Notes: generated by a model from the letters alone, not told the origin. DNA of 64,000 nucleotides from Nocardia exalbida NBRC 100660 (GCF_000308575.1 NZ_BAFZ01000048.1:1-64000); one strand, 5' to 3'. Positions 11,248 through 19,917 are shown, counted from the first letter of the stretch. Translations and numbers: made by a program.

Positions 11248-11879
11248 GCGCGAAAACGGTGGCCCTGCTCGACTACGGGTCCGGCAACCTGCACTCCGCC
11301 GAACGAGCGCTGACCAGGGCGGGCGCCCGCGTCGATGTGACCGCGGACCCGCAGGCCGTGCTCGCCGCCGACGGGCTGGTCGTGCCGGGAGTCGGGGCGT
11401 TCGCCGCGTGCATGGCGGGACTGCGTGCGGTGCGGGGCGAGCGCCTGATCGGTCAGCGGCTGGCCGGCGGGCGCCCGGTACTGGGCATCTGCGTCGGCAT
11501 GCAGATCCTGTTCGAGCGGGGTGTGGAATTCGGCGAGCAGAGCGACGGGTGCGCCGAATGGCCGGGCACGGTCGAACGGCTGTCGGCGCCGGTGCTGCCG
11601 CACATGGGATGGAACACCGTCTCCGCCCCGGCCGACAGCGTGCTGTTCGCGGGCCTCGACGCGCAGACGCGCTTCTACTTCGTGCACTCCTACGCCGCGC
11701 AGACCTGGGACCTGCCGCCCAGTGAGCACTTCGCCGCGCCCAAGCTGACCTGGGCCGAGCACGGGGTGCCGTTCCTGGCGGCGGTGGAGAACGGCGCGCT
11801 GTCGGCGACCCAGTTCCACCCGGAGAAATCCGGTGACGCGGGCGCCCACCTGCTGCGCAACTGGGTGAACTCGCTGTAG
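11244..11879 (+). CDS. hisH: Imidazole glycerol phosphate synthase, glutaminase subunit
   Basis: HisH is the class I glutamine amidotransferase that feeds ammonia to HisF. It has 211 residues from GTG 11244, overlapping the hisB stop. The catalytic nucleophile is Cys83 in '[11 protein letters not shown]'. The His-Glu pair is in '[12 protein letters not shown]' near the C-terminus, and the oxyanion strand 'VVPGVGAF' is present. Its partner hisF lies 3.5 kb downstream, after a 1.9-kb insertion, hisA and impA. The gene ends the first half of the split his cluster and faces a convergent minus-strand gene. Confidence 0.96.
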   Translation: MSAKTVALLDYGSGNLHSAERALTRAGARVDVTADPQAVLAADGLVVPGVGAFAACMAGLRAVRGERLIGQRLAGGRPVLGICVGMQILFERGVEFGEQSDGCAEWPGTVERLSAPVLPHMGWNTVSAPADSVLFAGLDAQTRFYFVHSYAAQTWDLPPSEHFAAPKLTWAEHGVPFLAAVENGALSATQFHPEKSGDAGAHLLRNWVNSL

Positions 11880-11920
11880 GGCGATCCCGCGCACCGAGGC
11901 GCGCGGGACCGCCGCTGCGG

Positions 11921-12382
11921 TCAGTGCTTGCGGACCTTGCTGACCAGCCAGCGTCCGTCGACGTTGTCCACCGTCACGGTCATCGCCATGCGGCTGGTCT
12001 GCGGCAGACCGTCGGTCTCATCGCTGGTCACCGTCCGCACCACGTCGACGTCCACCTCGGCCCGGTTGTCGTCGCCGGAGACGATGCGGCAGTCGGCCGA
12101 GTTCGCCTCGGCGCGGATGTGCGCGGCCTCGGCACTGGATTGGATGTTGGCGCGGAAGTTCTCGAACTCGGCGCGGAACTCTCCGGTGCTGAGGTCGAGC
12201 ATCCGGCGGGTGTGTTCGCCGAACCGCGCGTAGTCGTAGGTCGCCGCGGCGGAGCCGAATTCGCATCCCGCCAGACGCGCCTCCTCGGGCGCGGCGGCGT
12301 TGGCGGCGGGCGCGGCGACGAAGGCCGCGAAGCAGGCTGCTGCCGAAAGCGACAGGGCGGCAGCGATTTCAGATCGTGACAT
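11921..12382 (-). CDS. Small exported protein of unknown function
   Basis: The product has 153 residues from ATG 12382, chosen because GAGGAA lies 5-6 nt upstream and because a Sec signal begins there (MSRSEIAAALSLSAAACFAAF, cleavage likely after 'ANA' near residue 31). The mature part has two cysteines (in 'AGCEFGS' and 'ADCRIVS') and ends with 'VDNVDGRWLVSKVRKH'. This beta-rich pattern resembles Mce-associated and SnoaL/NTF2-like exported proteins of actinobacteria. It is convergent with hisH and not part of histidine synthesis. No specific function is recognised. Confidence 0.65.
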   Translation of the reverse strand: MSRSEIAAALSLSAAACFAAFVAAPAANAAAPEEARLAGCEFGSAAATYDYARFGEHTRRMLDLSTGEFRAEFENFRANIQSSAEAAHIRAEANSADCRIVSGDDNRAEVDVDVVRTVTSDETDGLPQTSRMAMTVTVDNVDGRWLVSKVRKH

Positions 12383-12661
12383 GCACTTCCTCGGTGCGAA
12401 AGGGAAGCGGCGACCGGGGATGATCACCGAGCGGAGACGTTACCTTCCGCACCGCCCGGGCCGCGGTTATGCCGACGACCGGGCTGGTAGGTCCGGGCAT
12501 ACGCCGACCCGTCTTCGGGGCTCGGTGCGGATTCGCGAGTGGCCGTCCGGTCCTGCGGTCGACGGGGATTCGGTGTTCAACGGCTACCCCGTGGGACGCG
12601 TGCGGGGCACAGTGCGCAGTGCTCGCCTCCGCTGTCACCGCACGCGTGCTCGCCGCGCCGA

Positions 12662-13180
12662 TCAAGGACGCGTGCCGGTGGACCAGATCGGGGTGGTCTG
12701 CACCCGGGACAGCCGCCAGCCCTCCTCGGTGCGGACCGCGTCGAAACGGTAGACCTCGCCGAGGGTGTACTGCGGACGCGGAATCGTCCCGTCGGAGGAG
12801 GCGGGTGCGAACGTGGCGATCAAGTTGGCCCGCACGTCGGCCGTGTCGCCGCGCAGATCGATCAGCACGTTGCCGATCACGTGCTGAATGCGCTTGTCCT
12901 CGCCGTGGTTGCGGCGCGCCTGGGCGATCAGCGCGTCGCGCCCCTCGGCGGTACCGCCGGGCGTCTTCGCGGTCGCGTCCGGGGTGTAGATCGCCCGCAG
13001 TTCCTCGAAGCGGCCCTCGTCCAAGGCGCGGCCGAGCCGGTCGACCAGAGCGGTGACCTGCCCGCGGTCCAGCATCTCGCGCACCTCCGGCGCGGGGGTC
13101 GCGGCGGCGGAGGCGCAGGCGGCGGTCAGGGCGGCCAGCGGGAGAACGAGCAGGGGGAGGGCCGAGCGAATCTTGCGCAT
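12662..13180 (-). CDS. SnoaL/NTF2-like exported lipoprotein
   Basis: The product has 172 residues from ATG 13180 (GGAAGG upstream). The signal is a lipoprotein type, MRKIRSALPLLVLPLAALTAACASA, with lipobox TAAC at about residue 23. The mature part has a SnoaL-like/NTF2 fold pattern: 'VTALVDRLGRALDEGRFEEL', 'IYTPDATAKTPGGTAEGRDA', 'HVIGNVLIDLRGDTADVRA' and a closing 'WRLSRVQTTPIW'. Such proteins bind or isomerise small hydrophobic molecules, but no catalytic set can be confirmed. It is divergent from a MarR regulator and shares its double operator, so it is probably the regulated target. Confidence 0.75.
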   Translation of the reverse strand: MRKIRSALPLLVLPLAALTAACASAAATPAPEVREMLDRGQVTALVDRLGRALDEGRFEELRAIYTPDATAKTPGGTAEGRDALIAQARRNHGEDKRIQHVIGNVLIDLRGDTADVRANLIATFAPASSDGTIPRPQYTLGEVYRFDAVRTEEGWRLSRVQTTPIWSTGTRP

Positions 13181-13200
13181 CGGAGTCGCCTTCCGAACAG

Positions 13201-13235
13201 AACGTTGGTGTGTCCAACGTTGGTAGCTCCAACGT
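13201..13235. promoter_or_regulatory. Tandem MarR-type operators
   Basis: AACGTTGG (13201-13208) and CCAACGTT (13214-13221) form an 8-bp perfect dyad around 5 nt. AACGTTGG recurs at 13216-13223 and pairs with CCAACGT at 13229-13235 around another 5 nt. The two dyads overlap and repeat with a 15-bp period. The site lies between the divergent lipoprotein and marR genes and probably binds the MarR protein. Confidence 0.7.
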
Positions 13236-13279
13236 AACAGATCGTGGGTGCTGCCAACAAGTCTTGTTAGAGTGGCCGC

Positions 13280-13741
13280 ATGGACATCGCGCACGAAGAC
13301 GCCGCCGGGCGGCTCCGCGTCCTGCCCACCAGGCTGGTCAATCAGGTCGCGCTGGTGGCGAATCGGGCGACCGAGCGGGCGCTGGAGCCCACCGGCTCCC
13401 GGCGGCACCATTACGCGCTGCTGGCCACGCTCGGTGAGTTCGGTCCGGCCAGCCAGGCGGAGCTGGGCAGGCGCACCCGGATCGACCGCAGTGACGTGGT
13501 CGCGGCGGTGAACGATCTCGCCGCCCGCGGGCTGGTCGAGCGCAACCCCGACGCCGCCGACCGCCGACGCAACATCGTCACGCTCACCGCGGCGGGCGCG
13601 CGCCACCTCGACGATCTCGACGAGCGCCTGAAGGTCGCCCAGGACGAATTGCTCGCGGGCTTCTCCGAGCGCGATCGGCAGACCCTGGTCACGCTGCTGA
13701 CCCGCATCCTGGACGCGCACGCGGCAGGCCCGTCGCGGTGA
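13280..13741 (+). CDS. MarR-family transcriptional regulator
   Basis: The product has 153 residues with the MarR winged-helix core: 'HHYALLATLGEFGPASQAEL', recognition helix 'RTRIDRSDVVAAVNDLAARG', and the wing 'RNPDAADRRRNIVTLTAAG' with the conserved D-x-R-R turn. The C-terminal helix for dimerisation is present. MarR dimers usually repress adjacent genes and are released by small aromatic ligands. It is divergent from a SnoaL-like lipoprotein, with tandem operators in the 99-bp gap, which suggests control of both genes. It splits the his cluster and ends 63 bp before hisA. Confidence 0.88.
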   Translation: MDIAHEDAAGRLRVLPTRLVNQVALVANRATERALEPTGSRRHHYALLATLGEFGPASQAELGRRTRIDRSDVVAAVNDLAARGLVERNPDAADRRRNIVTLTAAGARHLDDLDERLKVAQDELLAGFSERDRQTLVTLLTRILDAHAAGPSR

Positions 13742-13792
13742 TCGACGTCCCATCCGCCCAGGCCCTGCACTCGGACGCGGCCGGGTAACCAC

Positions 13793-13798
13793 TAGGCT
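13793..13798 (+). promoter_or_regulatory. -10 element, leaderless promoter of hisA/priA
   Basis: TAGGCT ends 6 nt before GTG 13805, so the transcript would begin at the start codon. This separate promoter makes the downstream his genes independent of hisD-H. Confidence 0.5.
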
Positions 13799-13804
13799 GC
13801 TCTC

Positions 13805-14536
13805 GTGAGTCTTGTGCTGCTACCCGCCGTCGATGTCGCCAACGGAGAGGCTGTGCGCCTCGTGCAAGGAGAGGCCGGCAGCGAAACCAGCTACGGCTCG
13901 CCTCGCGAGGCGGCGCTGGCCTGGCAGGAAGCCGGCGCGGAATGGGTGCATCTGGTCGACCTCGACGCGGCGTTCGGGCGCGGCTCGAATCGGGAACTGC
14001 TGGCGGGCGTGGTCGGTGAACTCGACGTCAAGGTGGAACTGTCCGGCGGCATCCGCGACGACGAGAGCCTCGAGGCGGCCTTGTCCACCGGCTGCGCCCG
14101 GGTGAATCTCGGCACCGCCGCGCTGGAGGACCCGGTCTGGTGCGCGAAGGCCATCGCCCGGCACGGCGAGCGCATCGCGGTCGGCCTGGACGTGCGCATC
14201 ATCGAGGGCGAGTACCGGCTGCGCGGCCGCGGCTGGGTCAGCGACGGCGGCGATCTGTGGGAGGTGCTCGAGCGCCTGGAGCGCGACGGCTGCTCGCGTT
14301 ACGTGGTGACCGACGTGACCAAGGACGGCACGCTCACCGGCCCGAACCTGGACCTGCTGCGCGAGGTCTGCGCGGCCACCGACGCGCCCGTCATCGCCTC
14401 CGGCGGCGTGTCCACCATCGCGGACCTGGTCGCGATCGCCGAACTCGTGCCCGACGGCGTCGAGGGGTCGATCGTCGGCAAGGCGCTCTACGCGGGCCGG
14501 TTCACCCTGCCCGAGGCGCTGGCCGCGGTGAGATGA
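13805..14536 (+). CDS. priA: Phosphoribosyl isomerase A (HisA, probable HisA/TrpF dual enzyme)
   Basis: This (beta/alpha)8-barrel isomerase of 243 residues converts ProFAR to PRFAR in histidine synthesis. In actinobacteria that lack trpF the same protein (PriA) also isomerises phosphoribosyl-anthranilate. Likely catalytic aspartates are Asp10 ('[13 protein letters not shown]') and Asp174 ('[13 protein letters not shown]'). Phosphate loops 'LSGGIRDD' and 'IASGGVSTI' are intact. No trpF is found with trpE-C-B-A in this window, which supports the dual role, although a trpF elsewhere cannot be excluded. GTG 13805 sits 6 nt after a -10 element, and the stop overlaps impA as ATGA. Confidence 0.95.
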   Translation: MSLVLLPAVDVANGEAVRLVQGEAGSETSYGSPREAALAWQEAGAEWVHLVDLDAAFGRGSNRELLAGVVGELDVKVELSGGIRDDESLEAALSTGCARVNLGTAALEDPVWCAKAIARHGERIAVGLDVRIIEGEYRLRGRGWVSDGGDLWEVLERLERDGCSRYVVTDVTKDGTLTGPNLDLLREVCAATDAPVIASGGVSTIADLVAIAELVPDGVEGSIVGKALYAGRFTLPEALAAVR

Positions 14537-15348
14537 CCCGGGAACTGTCGAACCTGCTCGCGGCGGCGAGCGAGGTCCTGGATTCGGTGTGTTCGCGGTT
14601 CGTCGAGGGTATCGGCGCGCCGAGCGCGGTCGAGAAGGGCCGCAACGATTTCGCCACGGAACTCGACCTGGAGCTGGAGCGCACCGTCTCCGCCGAGTTG
14701 CTGCGCCGCACCGGCATCGAGGTGCACGGCGAGGAGTTCGGCGGACCGCAGCTCGCCACCGGCACCGCGTGGGTGCTCGACCCGATCGACGGCACGTTCA
14801 ACTACTCCTCCGGGCATCCGCTCTCGGGCATGCTGCTCGCGCTGGTCCGCGACGGGGAACCGGTGCTGGGACTGACCTGGCTGCCGCTGCTCGGCCGCCG
14901 CTACGCCGCCATGGCCGGGGGCCCCGTGCTGCTGGACGGGCAGCCGCTGCCGCCGCTTCCGCACGGGAAACTCTCCGAGGCCATGATCGGTTTCGGCGCG
15001 TTCAACGTGGACGCGCACGGCCGCATTCCCGGACAATTCCGCTTCGACCTGCTCGGACCGCTGAGCAGGCTGTCCTCCCGGGTGCGCATGCACGGCTCGA
15101 CCGGCATCGATCTGGCGTTCACGGCCTCCGGCGTGCTCGGCGGCGCGATCGTGTTCGGGCACCACCCCTGGGACAACGCGGCGGGCGTCGCCTTGGTGCG
15201 CGCGGCGGGCGGCGTGGTCACCGACCTGGTGGGCAGGCCGTGGACCATCTCCTCCGGCTCCGTGCTCGCGGCCGCGCCCGGCGTGCACGAGGAACTGCTC
15301 GACATGATCTGCACGGTCGCCGACCCGGCGGCCGCGGAGGAAGGGTGA
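14533..15348 (+). CDS. impA: Inositol monophosphatase-family phosphatase (ImpA)
   Basis: The product has 271 residues and starts at ATG 14533 inside the hisA stop. It belongs to the lithium-sensitive IMPase/FBPase family: 'HGEEFGG' gives metal-binding Glu residues, '[14 protein letters not shown]' is the DPIDGT motif, and '[18 protein letters not shown]' is the WD-x-A signature. In M. tuberculosis the gene at this place is impA. Its tight coupling with hisA and hisF, plus the lack of a phosphatase domain on HisB, leaves open a role as histidinol-phosphatase, a job done by an IMPase-like HisN in related bacteria. That role is inference only. Confidence 0.9.
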   Translation: MTRELSNLLAAASEVLDSVCSRFVEGIGAPSAVEKGRNDFATELDLELERTVSAELLRRTGIEVHGEEFGGPQLATGTAWVLDPIDGTFNYSSGHPLSGMLLALVRDGEPVLGLTWLPLLGRRYAAMAGGPVLLDGQPLPPLPHGKLSEAMIGFGAFNVDAHGRIPGQFRFDLLGPLSRLSSRVRMHGSTGIDLAFTASGVLGGAIVFGHHPWDNAAGVALVRAAGGVVTDLVGRPWTISSGSVLAAAPGVHEELLDMICTVADPAAAEEG

Positions 15349-15352
15349 GGCA

Positions 15353-16126
15353 ATGACGTTGGCCGTACGGGTGATCCCGTGTCTGGACGTCGACGCGGGG
15401 CGGGTGGTCAAGGGCGTCAACTTCGAGAACCTGCGCGACGCGGGCGATCCCGTCGAACTGGCCGCCCTCTACGACGCGCAGGGCGCCGACGAGCTGACCT
15501 TCCTCGACGTGACCGCCTCCACCGGTGACCGCGGCACGATGATCGACGTGGTGACCCGCACCGCCGAGCAGATCTTCATCCCGCTCACCGTCGGCGGCGG
15601 GGTGCGCACGGTCGAGGACGTGGACCGCCTGCTGCGCGCGGGCGCGGACAAGGTCTCGGTGAACACCGCCGCGATCGCGCGGCCGGAGGTGCTGCGCGAG
15701 ATGTCCGAGCGCTTCGGCTCCCAGTGCATCGTGCTGTCGGTGGACGCGCGCACCGTGCCGGACGGGCAGCCGGAGACGCCCTCCGGCTGGGAGGTCACCA
15801 CGCACGGCGGCAAACGCGGCACCGGCATCGACGCTGTCGAATGGGCGGCGCGCGGCGCCGAACTCGGCGTCGGCGAGATCCTGCTCAACTCCATGGACGC
15901 CGACGGAACCAAGGCCGGTTTCGACCTGCCGATGATCCGCGCCGTGCGGGAGGCGGTGACGGTCCCGGTGATCGCCAGCGGGGGCGCGGGCACGGTCGAG
16001 CACTTCGCCCCGGCCGTGCACGCGGGCGCCGACGCCGTGCTCGCGGCCAGCGTGTTCCACTTCGGCGATCTCACCATCGGCCAGGTCAAGGATTCGATGC
16101 GGGCGGAGAAGATCGTCATCCGGTAG
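15353..16126 (+). CDS. hisF: Imidazole glycerol phosphate synthase, cyclase subunit
   Basis: HisF uses ammonia from HisH to cyclise PRFAR to imidazole glycerol phosphate and AICAR. The product has 257 residues. The first catalytic Asp is in '[17 protein letters not shown]' (Asp12) and the second in '[11 protein letters not shown]'. The loops '[10 protein letters not shown]', '[12 protein letters not shown]', '[14 protein letters not shown]' and '[13 protein letters not shown]' are typical of the half-barrel family. It starts 4 bp after impA. A 7-bp stem follows the stop (16130-16147). Its glutaminase partner hisH is in the first half of the split cluster. Confidence 0.97.
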   Translation: MTLAVRVIPCLDVDAGRVVKGVNFENLRDAGDPVELAALYDAQGADELTFLDVTASTGDRGTMIDVVTRTAEQIFIPLTVGGGVRTVEDVDRLLRAGADKVSVNTAAIARPEVLREMSERFGSQCIVLSVDARTVPDGQPETPSGWEVTTHGGKRGTGIDAVEWAARGAELGVGEILLNSMDADGTKAGFDLPMIRAVREAVTVPVIASGGAGTVEHFAPAVHAGADAVLAASVFHFGDLTIGQVKDSMRAEKIVIR

Positions 16127-16129
16127 TAG

Positions 16130-16147
16130 TCGGCGGAAATCCGCCGA
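16130..16147 (+). terminator. Short hairpin after hisF
   Basis: TCGGCGG (16130-16136) and CCGCCGA (16141-16147) pair perfectly around AAAT, 4 nt after the hisF stop. There is no T-tract, so it could be a weak terminator or only an mRNA 3' stabiliser. Confidence 0.35.
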
Positions 16148-16185
16148 GGCGGAAGGCGCTTCGCGGCAGCACGGTTGCATCGGGG

Positions 16186-17130
16186 ATGAGCATCGGAATC
16201 GCGCTGTCCCCGTTCGCCCTCGACGCCACGGGCAATGCCGTGGACGCGGCGGTGTCACTGGGTACGACGGCGGCCGCCGCCGGTTTGTCGTCGCTGTGGT
16301 TCGGCCAGACGTTCACCCATGACGCCATCGCGCTGGCCGGGATCGTCGGCCGCGCCGTGCCCGGACTCGCGGTCGGCACCTCCGCCGTGCCGATCACGGC
16401 GCGTCATCCGCTGCTGATCTCCGGGCAGGCGCAGACCGCGCAGGCGGCCACCGGCGGCCGGTTCACCCTCGGACTCGGCCTCGGCGCGGAATCCTTCGCG
16501 GCCCCCGTGTTCGGCGGATCCTTCGACCGGCCGATCACCCGGCTGCGCGAGTTCCTCACCGCGCTACGCACCGTGCTGCACACCGGCACGGTCGATTTCC
16601 ACGGCGAGACGCTCACCGCCGCCGCGCCGCTGACCGCCGCGGTGGCCGGGGCGCGTCCACCCGTGCCGCTCCTGGTGGCCGCCATGGGACCGCAGGCGCT
16701 GCGCGTCACCGGTGAGCTGGCCGACGGCACCCTGCCCTTCCTGGTCGGCCCCGAGGCGCTGGCCGAGCACATCGTCGCGCCGTTCACCGCCGCCGCCGAG
16801 CGGGGGGGCCGGCCCGCGCCACGGGTCACCGTCCTGGTCCCCGGCGTGGTCACCGCCGACCTGGACACCGCGCGCGCGGCGGCCGCCGCCCAGACGGCGT
16901 TCTACGACGACATCCCGTCCTATGCCCGGGTGATCGAGCTGTCCGGGGCGGCGCGGGCGGCGGAACTCGTGGTGATCGGTGACGAGGAGCTGATCGCGGC
17001 CCGGGTCGCGGAGTACTTCGCGGCGGGCGCGACGGAGGTGGTCTTCTCGCAGACCGATCTGACCACCCCGGAGGACCAGCGGCGCACCTGGGAGGTGCTC
17101 GGCGAACTCCAGCGCTCCCGGCTGTGCTGA
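16186..17130 (+). CDS. LLM-class (F420-dependent-type) oxidoreductase
   Basis: The product has 314 residues from ATG 16186. It has the luciferase-like monooxygenase barrel pattern: '[20 protein letters not shown]', '[20 protein letters not shown]', '[20 protein letters not shown]', and '[20 protein letters not shown]' for the phosphate-binding strand region. Such proteins use reduced F420 or FMN; coenzyme F420 is common in Nocardia and mycobacteria. The substrate is unknown. It lies between hisF and hisI, which are adjacent in M. tuberculosis, so it is probably a later insertion transcribed with them. Confidence 0.82.
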   Translation: MSIGIALSPFALDATGNAVDAAVSLGTTAAAAGLSSLWFGQTFTHDAIALAGIVGRAVPGLAVGTSAVPITARHPLLISGQAQTAQAATGGRFTLGLGLGAESFAAPVFGGSFDRPITRLREFLTALRTVLHTGTVDFHGETLTAAAPLTAAVAGARPPVPLLVAAMGPQALRVTGELADGTLPFLVGPEALAEHIVAPFTAAAERGGRPAPRVTVLVPGVVTADLDTARAAAAAQTAFYDDIPSYARVIELSGAARAAELVVIGDEELIAARVAEYFAAGATEVVFSQTDLTTPEDQRRTWEVLGELQRSRLC

Positions 17131-17171
17131 CCGCGTACTCCGCGCCACGACGCCCCTGTTATAACGGTGCC

Positions 17172-17519
17172 ATGAGTCTCGATCCCGCTATCGCCGCCCG
17201 TCTCAAGCGCAACCACGCCGGGCTGGTCTCGGCCGTCGCGCAGGAACGCGCCACCGGTGACGTGCTGATGGTCGCGTGGATGGACGACGAGGCGCTGGCG
17301 CGCACGCTGGAAACCCGTAAGGCGACGTACTATTCGCGCTCCCGTCAGCAGTACTGGGTCAAAGGGGAGACTTCCGGCCACACCCAGTACGTGCACGAAG
17401 TGCGGCTCGACTGTGACGGCGATACGATCCTGCTGGTCGTCGATCAAGAGGGGGCGGCCTGCCACACCGGCACGCACACCTGCTTCGACTCGGATGTGCT
17501 CCTGGCCCCGCGATCCTGA
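17172..17519 (+). CDS. hisI: Phosphoribosyl-AMP cyclohydrolase
   Basis: HisI hydrolyses the purine ring of PR-AMP, the third step of histidine synthesis, using zinc and magnesium. The protein has 115 residues from ATG 17172 and lacks a HisE domain, as usual in actinobacteria. Signatures are '[16 protein letters not shown]', '[20 protein letters not shown]', '[12 protein letters not shown]' with metal ligands, and '[12 protein letters not shown]' with zinc cysteines. hisE and hisG are not in the window and are expected elsewhere. The AT-rich TATAAC at 17160-17165 may be a local -10. It is convergent with a MarR gene 12 bp away. Confidence 0.96.
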   Translation: MSLDPAIAARLKRNHAGLVSAVAQERATGDVLMVAWMDDEALARTLETRKATYYSRSRQQYWVKGETSGHTQYVHEVRLDCDGDTILLVVDQEGAACHTGTHTCFDSDVLLAPRS

Positions 17520-17531
17520 GCAGGCGCCGGG

Positions 17532-18047
17532 CTAGCCGCCGTTCGGGCGTCGGTCGTCCGTCGCCGGGGTGAGTCCGCCGAGCTGGTCGAGTTGGTCGAG
17601 CGCGTCGACGAGCCGCTCGGCCAGCAGTTCCCCCAGTTCGGCGACCTGGGCCTTCTGCGCGTCGTCCAAGCCGTCGAAGACCAGGTGCCGCACGGCCGCC
17701 AGATAGCCCGGCGCGGCCTCGACCACCTTCAGATACCCGTCGTCGGTGAGCACGGCGTGCACACCGCGCCGTCCCGCCGTCGCCGAGCGCTGCGCCCAGC
17801 CCATCCGTTCCAGCTTGGAAACCACGTGTGACAAGCGCGATAGCGATGCATTTGCCTTGTGGGCAAGCTCACTCATCTGCAATCGGTGGCCCGGTTCCTC
17901 CGACAACAGGGTCAGTACCCAGTACTCGAAATGCGTCACGCCGGACTCGCGCTGGAGCTGGGTGTCCAGAGCCCCTGGCAGTCGCGTCATCAACGCCACG
18001 ATCGCACGCCAAGCGCGTTGTTCGACCGGGTCGAGCCACTTCGTCAC
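17532..18047 (-). CDS. MarR-family transcriptional regulator
   Basis: The product has 171 residues. A MarR winged helix is clear: 'FEYWVLTLLSEEPGHRLQMS', recognition helix 'KANASLSRLSHVVSKLERMG', wing 'RSATAGRRGVHAVLTDDGY', and a C-terminal dimerisation helix ending in an acidic/polar tail. The family represses efflux or catabolic genes and responds to small ligands. No divergent partner gene lies upstream; the membrane-protein gene behind it is on the same strand. It has no evident link to histidine synthesis. The target is unknown. Confidence 0.88.
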   Translation of the reverse strand: MTKWLDPVEQRAWRAIVALMTRLPGALDTQLQRESGVTHFEYWVLTLLSEEPGHRLQMSELAHKANASLSRLSHVVSKLERMGWAQRSATAGRRGVHAVLTDDGYLKVVEAAPGYLAAVRHLVFDGLDDAQKAQVAELGELLAERLVDALDQLDQLGGLTPATDDRRPNGG

Positions 18048-18191
18048 TGTGTGCCTTCTTTCAAGCCAAGTGACGTGGTTTTGTTCGTTGTCCTAGTGAT
18101 TGTCGAGAAGCTTGTGCACAGTCACCCGCGACAACGAGTTTGCCACGACTTCGCTCGACCGTCATAAAGATGCCGCATGACGTGAGTTCAC

Positions 18192-18746
18192 TCACACGCC
18201 GCTCGCGGGCGTCTCCTCTGCCTTCGGTCGGCGCGGGTGCGTGCGCCGCCACCGGCGCAGCAGCAACAGCGCTACCGCGAGCAGGAGCAGCAGTGCCGCG
18301 ACGACGGCACCGGTGAGCGCGGCACCACGGAAGGCGGGCGCGTCGACATCCAGGATCCGTTCGCCCGCGTGGGCGGCGCTGCTGTTGCCGAGCACGATGG
18401 TCAGCGTCATCAGGTTGGGCAGCGCGAACAGGATGGCGACGACCCCGGCCGCACCGGCGAGAAACTTGCCGGCCTTGCGCCGCCACACCAGCACGGCGAA
18501 CAGCAGCAGGAAAAGGGTGACGAGGGTGCAGATCCCGCCGAAGAACAGGCCCCAGCCGATGCCCTTGGCGAAACTACCGTGCACCATCGACCCCACCCGC
18601 TGTGCCCACCAGCGCGGGATGAACGCGGACAGGATGAAGTAGAGAACGACGAGGACGGCCAGCAGCACGGCGCCGCCGATGATCCGGGTGCGCCAGACCG
18701 CTGCGGTGGGTTTGCCCTCGCCGGGCTGGACCTCGGTCGAAGTCAT
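18192..18746 (-). CDS. Conserved four-helix membrane protein, unknown function
   Basis: The product has 184 residues and about four membrane helices: 'IIGGAVLLAVLVVLYFILSA' (25-45), 'GIGWGLFFGGICTLVTLFLL' (63-85), 'FLAGAAGVVAILFALPNLMT' (94-114) and 'LTGAVVAALLLLLAVALLLL' (145-167), with a basic cytoplasmic tail. The pattern resembles 'permease-like' conserved membrane proteins found near trp genes in Rhodococcus and Nocardia, but I recognise no functional motif. It is transcribed leftward between marR and the peroxiredoxin gene. A small CTCAC/GTGAG stem lies at its 3' end (18182-18195). Confidence 0.65.
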   Translation of the reverse strand: MTSTEVQPGEGKPTAAVWRTRIIGGAVLLAVLVVLYFILSAFIPRWWAQRVGSMVHGSFAKGIGWGLFFGGICTLVTLFLLLFAVLVWRRKAGKFLAGAAGVVAILFALPNLMTLTIVLGNSSAAHAGERILDVDAPAFRGAALTGAVVAALLLLLAVALLLLRRWRRTHPRRPKAEETPASGV

Positions 18747-18809
18747 GGATCCAGCCTAGGCCGCACCGCCGCCCGGCAACGGCTGCGCGGCCGCGGCGCG
18801 CCGCGCGGA

Positions 18810-19265
18810 CTACCTGGTGCGCAGGTAGTTCAGGGCTTCGTCGGCGTGCACCGCGGCGCGCAACTCGCCGGTAATGATCTTGCGAACGGTGCGGTCCGTG
18901 TCGATGACGAACGTTTGCCGCTTCACCGGCGCGAGTTTGCCGAGCAGTCCGCGCTTCACGCCGAACTTCGCCGAGACGGCGCCGTCGGCGTCGGAGAGCA
19001 ACGGATAACCGAGACGCTGCTTGTCGGCGAATCCGGCCTGGGTGTCCACGTTGTCGGTGCTGATGCCGACGCAGGTGGCGCCGAGCGCGGCGAACTCGGC
19101 GGCGAGGTCACGGAAATGACAGGCCTCGGCCGTGCACACGGGCGTATTGGCGGCGGGATAGAAGAAGAGGACCAGGGGGCCGTCCGCCAGCAGCGCGTCG
19201 AGCGAGCGGGGGGTGCCGGACTGATCGGGAAGCTCGAAAGCGGGGGCGAGCTGTCCTTGCTGCAT
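18810..19265 (-). CDS. Peroxiredoxin, BCP/PrxQ type
   Basis: This thiol peroxidase of 151 residues reduces hydrogen and organic peroxides. The active-site segment 'FYPAANTPVCTAEACHFRD' contains the peroxidatic Cys44 and the resolving Cys49 five residues later, the alpha-type atypical 2-Cys arrangement of bacterioferritin co-migratory protein. 'LGYPLLSDADGAVSAKFGV' and 'RQTFVIDTDRTVRKII' are further family segments. The corresponding M. tuberculosis gene between hisI and trpE is bcpB (Rv1608c). Regeneration is presumably by thioredoxin; a thioredoxin gene lies at 48245 in the same window but is not linked. Confidence 0.93.
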   Translation of the reverse strand: MQQGQLAPAFELPDQSGTPRSLDALLADGPLVLFFYPAANTPVCTAEACHFRDLAAEFAALGATCVGISTDNVDTQAGFADKQRLGYPLLSDADGAVSAKFGVKRGLLGKLAPVKRQTFVIDTDRTVRKIITGELRAAVHADEALNYLRTR

Positions 19266-19417
19266 GTCGAAAGCCTACCGGGCGCTTGGTCGAATCGGGT
19301 ATCCCGCTTTCCGGCGACGGCGGTCGGGAAACCGCGCTCCGTTGCTCGTGCCCGTCGAAGCGCCGTCCGCGCTCCGATCGCCGCGCCGGTGGCCGGGCAC
19401 GAGCCGAGGTGTGGCGG

Positions 19418-19729
19418 CTACGCGCCGATGAGCGCTGCCACCTCAGGGTTCTTGATCGCCATCACATCGAGGATGCCATGGGCTCGCAGGAACGGCCGAA
19501 GCTCTTTGATGCGGTGGCTGTGGACGGCGTATTCGTCGGGAAAACGGTTCTTGTCCAGGGACTCCAGTGCTTTGACGTAGGTGACGAAGGACGCGAGCGC
19601 GTTGCTCGGAGCACCCTGGGGGTAGGCCGGATGGCCGGTGGCCCCTGGGTGCGGGGCGTGCGGGCGCGGGACGCTGTGGTTCGGAATGTGCCGAGGACCC
19701 TCGGGCGCTACCGATTGCGAGGGGTACAT
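19418..19729 (-). CDS. Hypothetical protein, 103 residues
   Basis: The product has 103 residues from ATG 19729, supported by GGAGAC at 7 nt; a longer frame to 19798 is less likely. The N-terminal 45 residues are rich in Pro, His and Gly (MYPSQSVAPEGPRHIPNHSV...). A helical C-terminal part 'ALASFVTYVKALESLDKNR' and 'RIKELRPFLRAHGILDVM' looks like a small folded domain. I recognise no family. There is no signal peptide or membrane segment. It is divergent from trpE, 188 bp apart. It is likely real because of the ribosome-binding site and the consistent codon pattern, but this remains tentative. Confidence 0.5.
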   Translation of the reverse strand: MYPSQSVAPEGPRHIPNHSVPRPHAPHPGATGHPAYPQGAPSNALASFVTYVKALESLDKNRFPDEYAVHSHRIKELRPFLRAHGILDVMAIKNPEVAALIGA

Positions 19730-19917
19730 CAGTTGTCTCCTCTCGAGATGGATACCGCATGCGACGTGGAACGCCGCGAGTGTAGTGAGCGCCGCCACAC
19801 CTCCGGCGGCCGCGTGAGAACCGGACGGTCGACCTGATTTGTCGCGTTTGTCGCGTCCGGCCCCGTGTCACCGGCACCGCTCACCGGTCGATCGGCCCGG
19901 CCTGGGATGATGAGTGC

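Noticed and set aside
12468..12510. TATGCC...GGCATA inverted repeat in the gap between two exported-protein genes
   Set aside because: Arms of only 6 bp with a spacer of about 22 nt in high-GC DNA; expected by chance.
19730..19917. Possible Trp attenuator upstream of trpE
   Set aside because: No short frame with tandem Trp codons and no terminator stem with a T-tract; the nearest signal is a -10-like hexamer next to the ATG.
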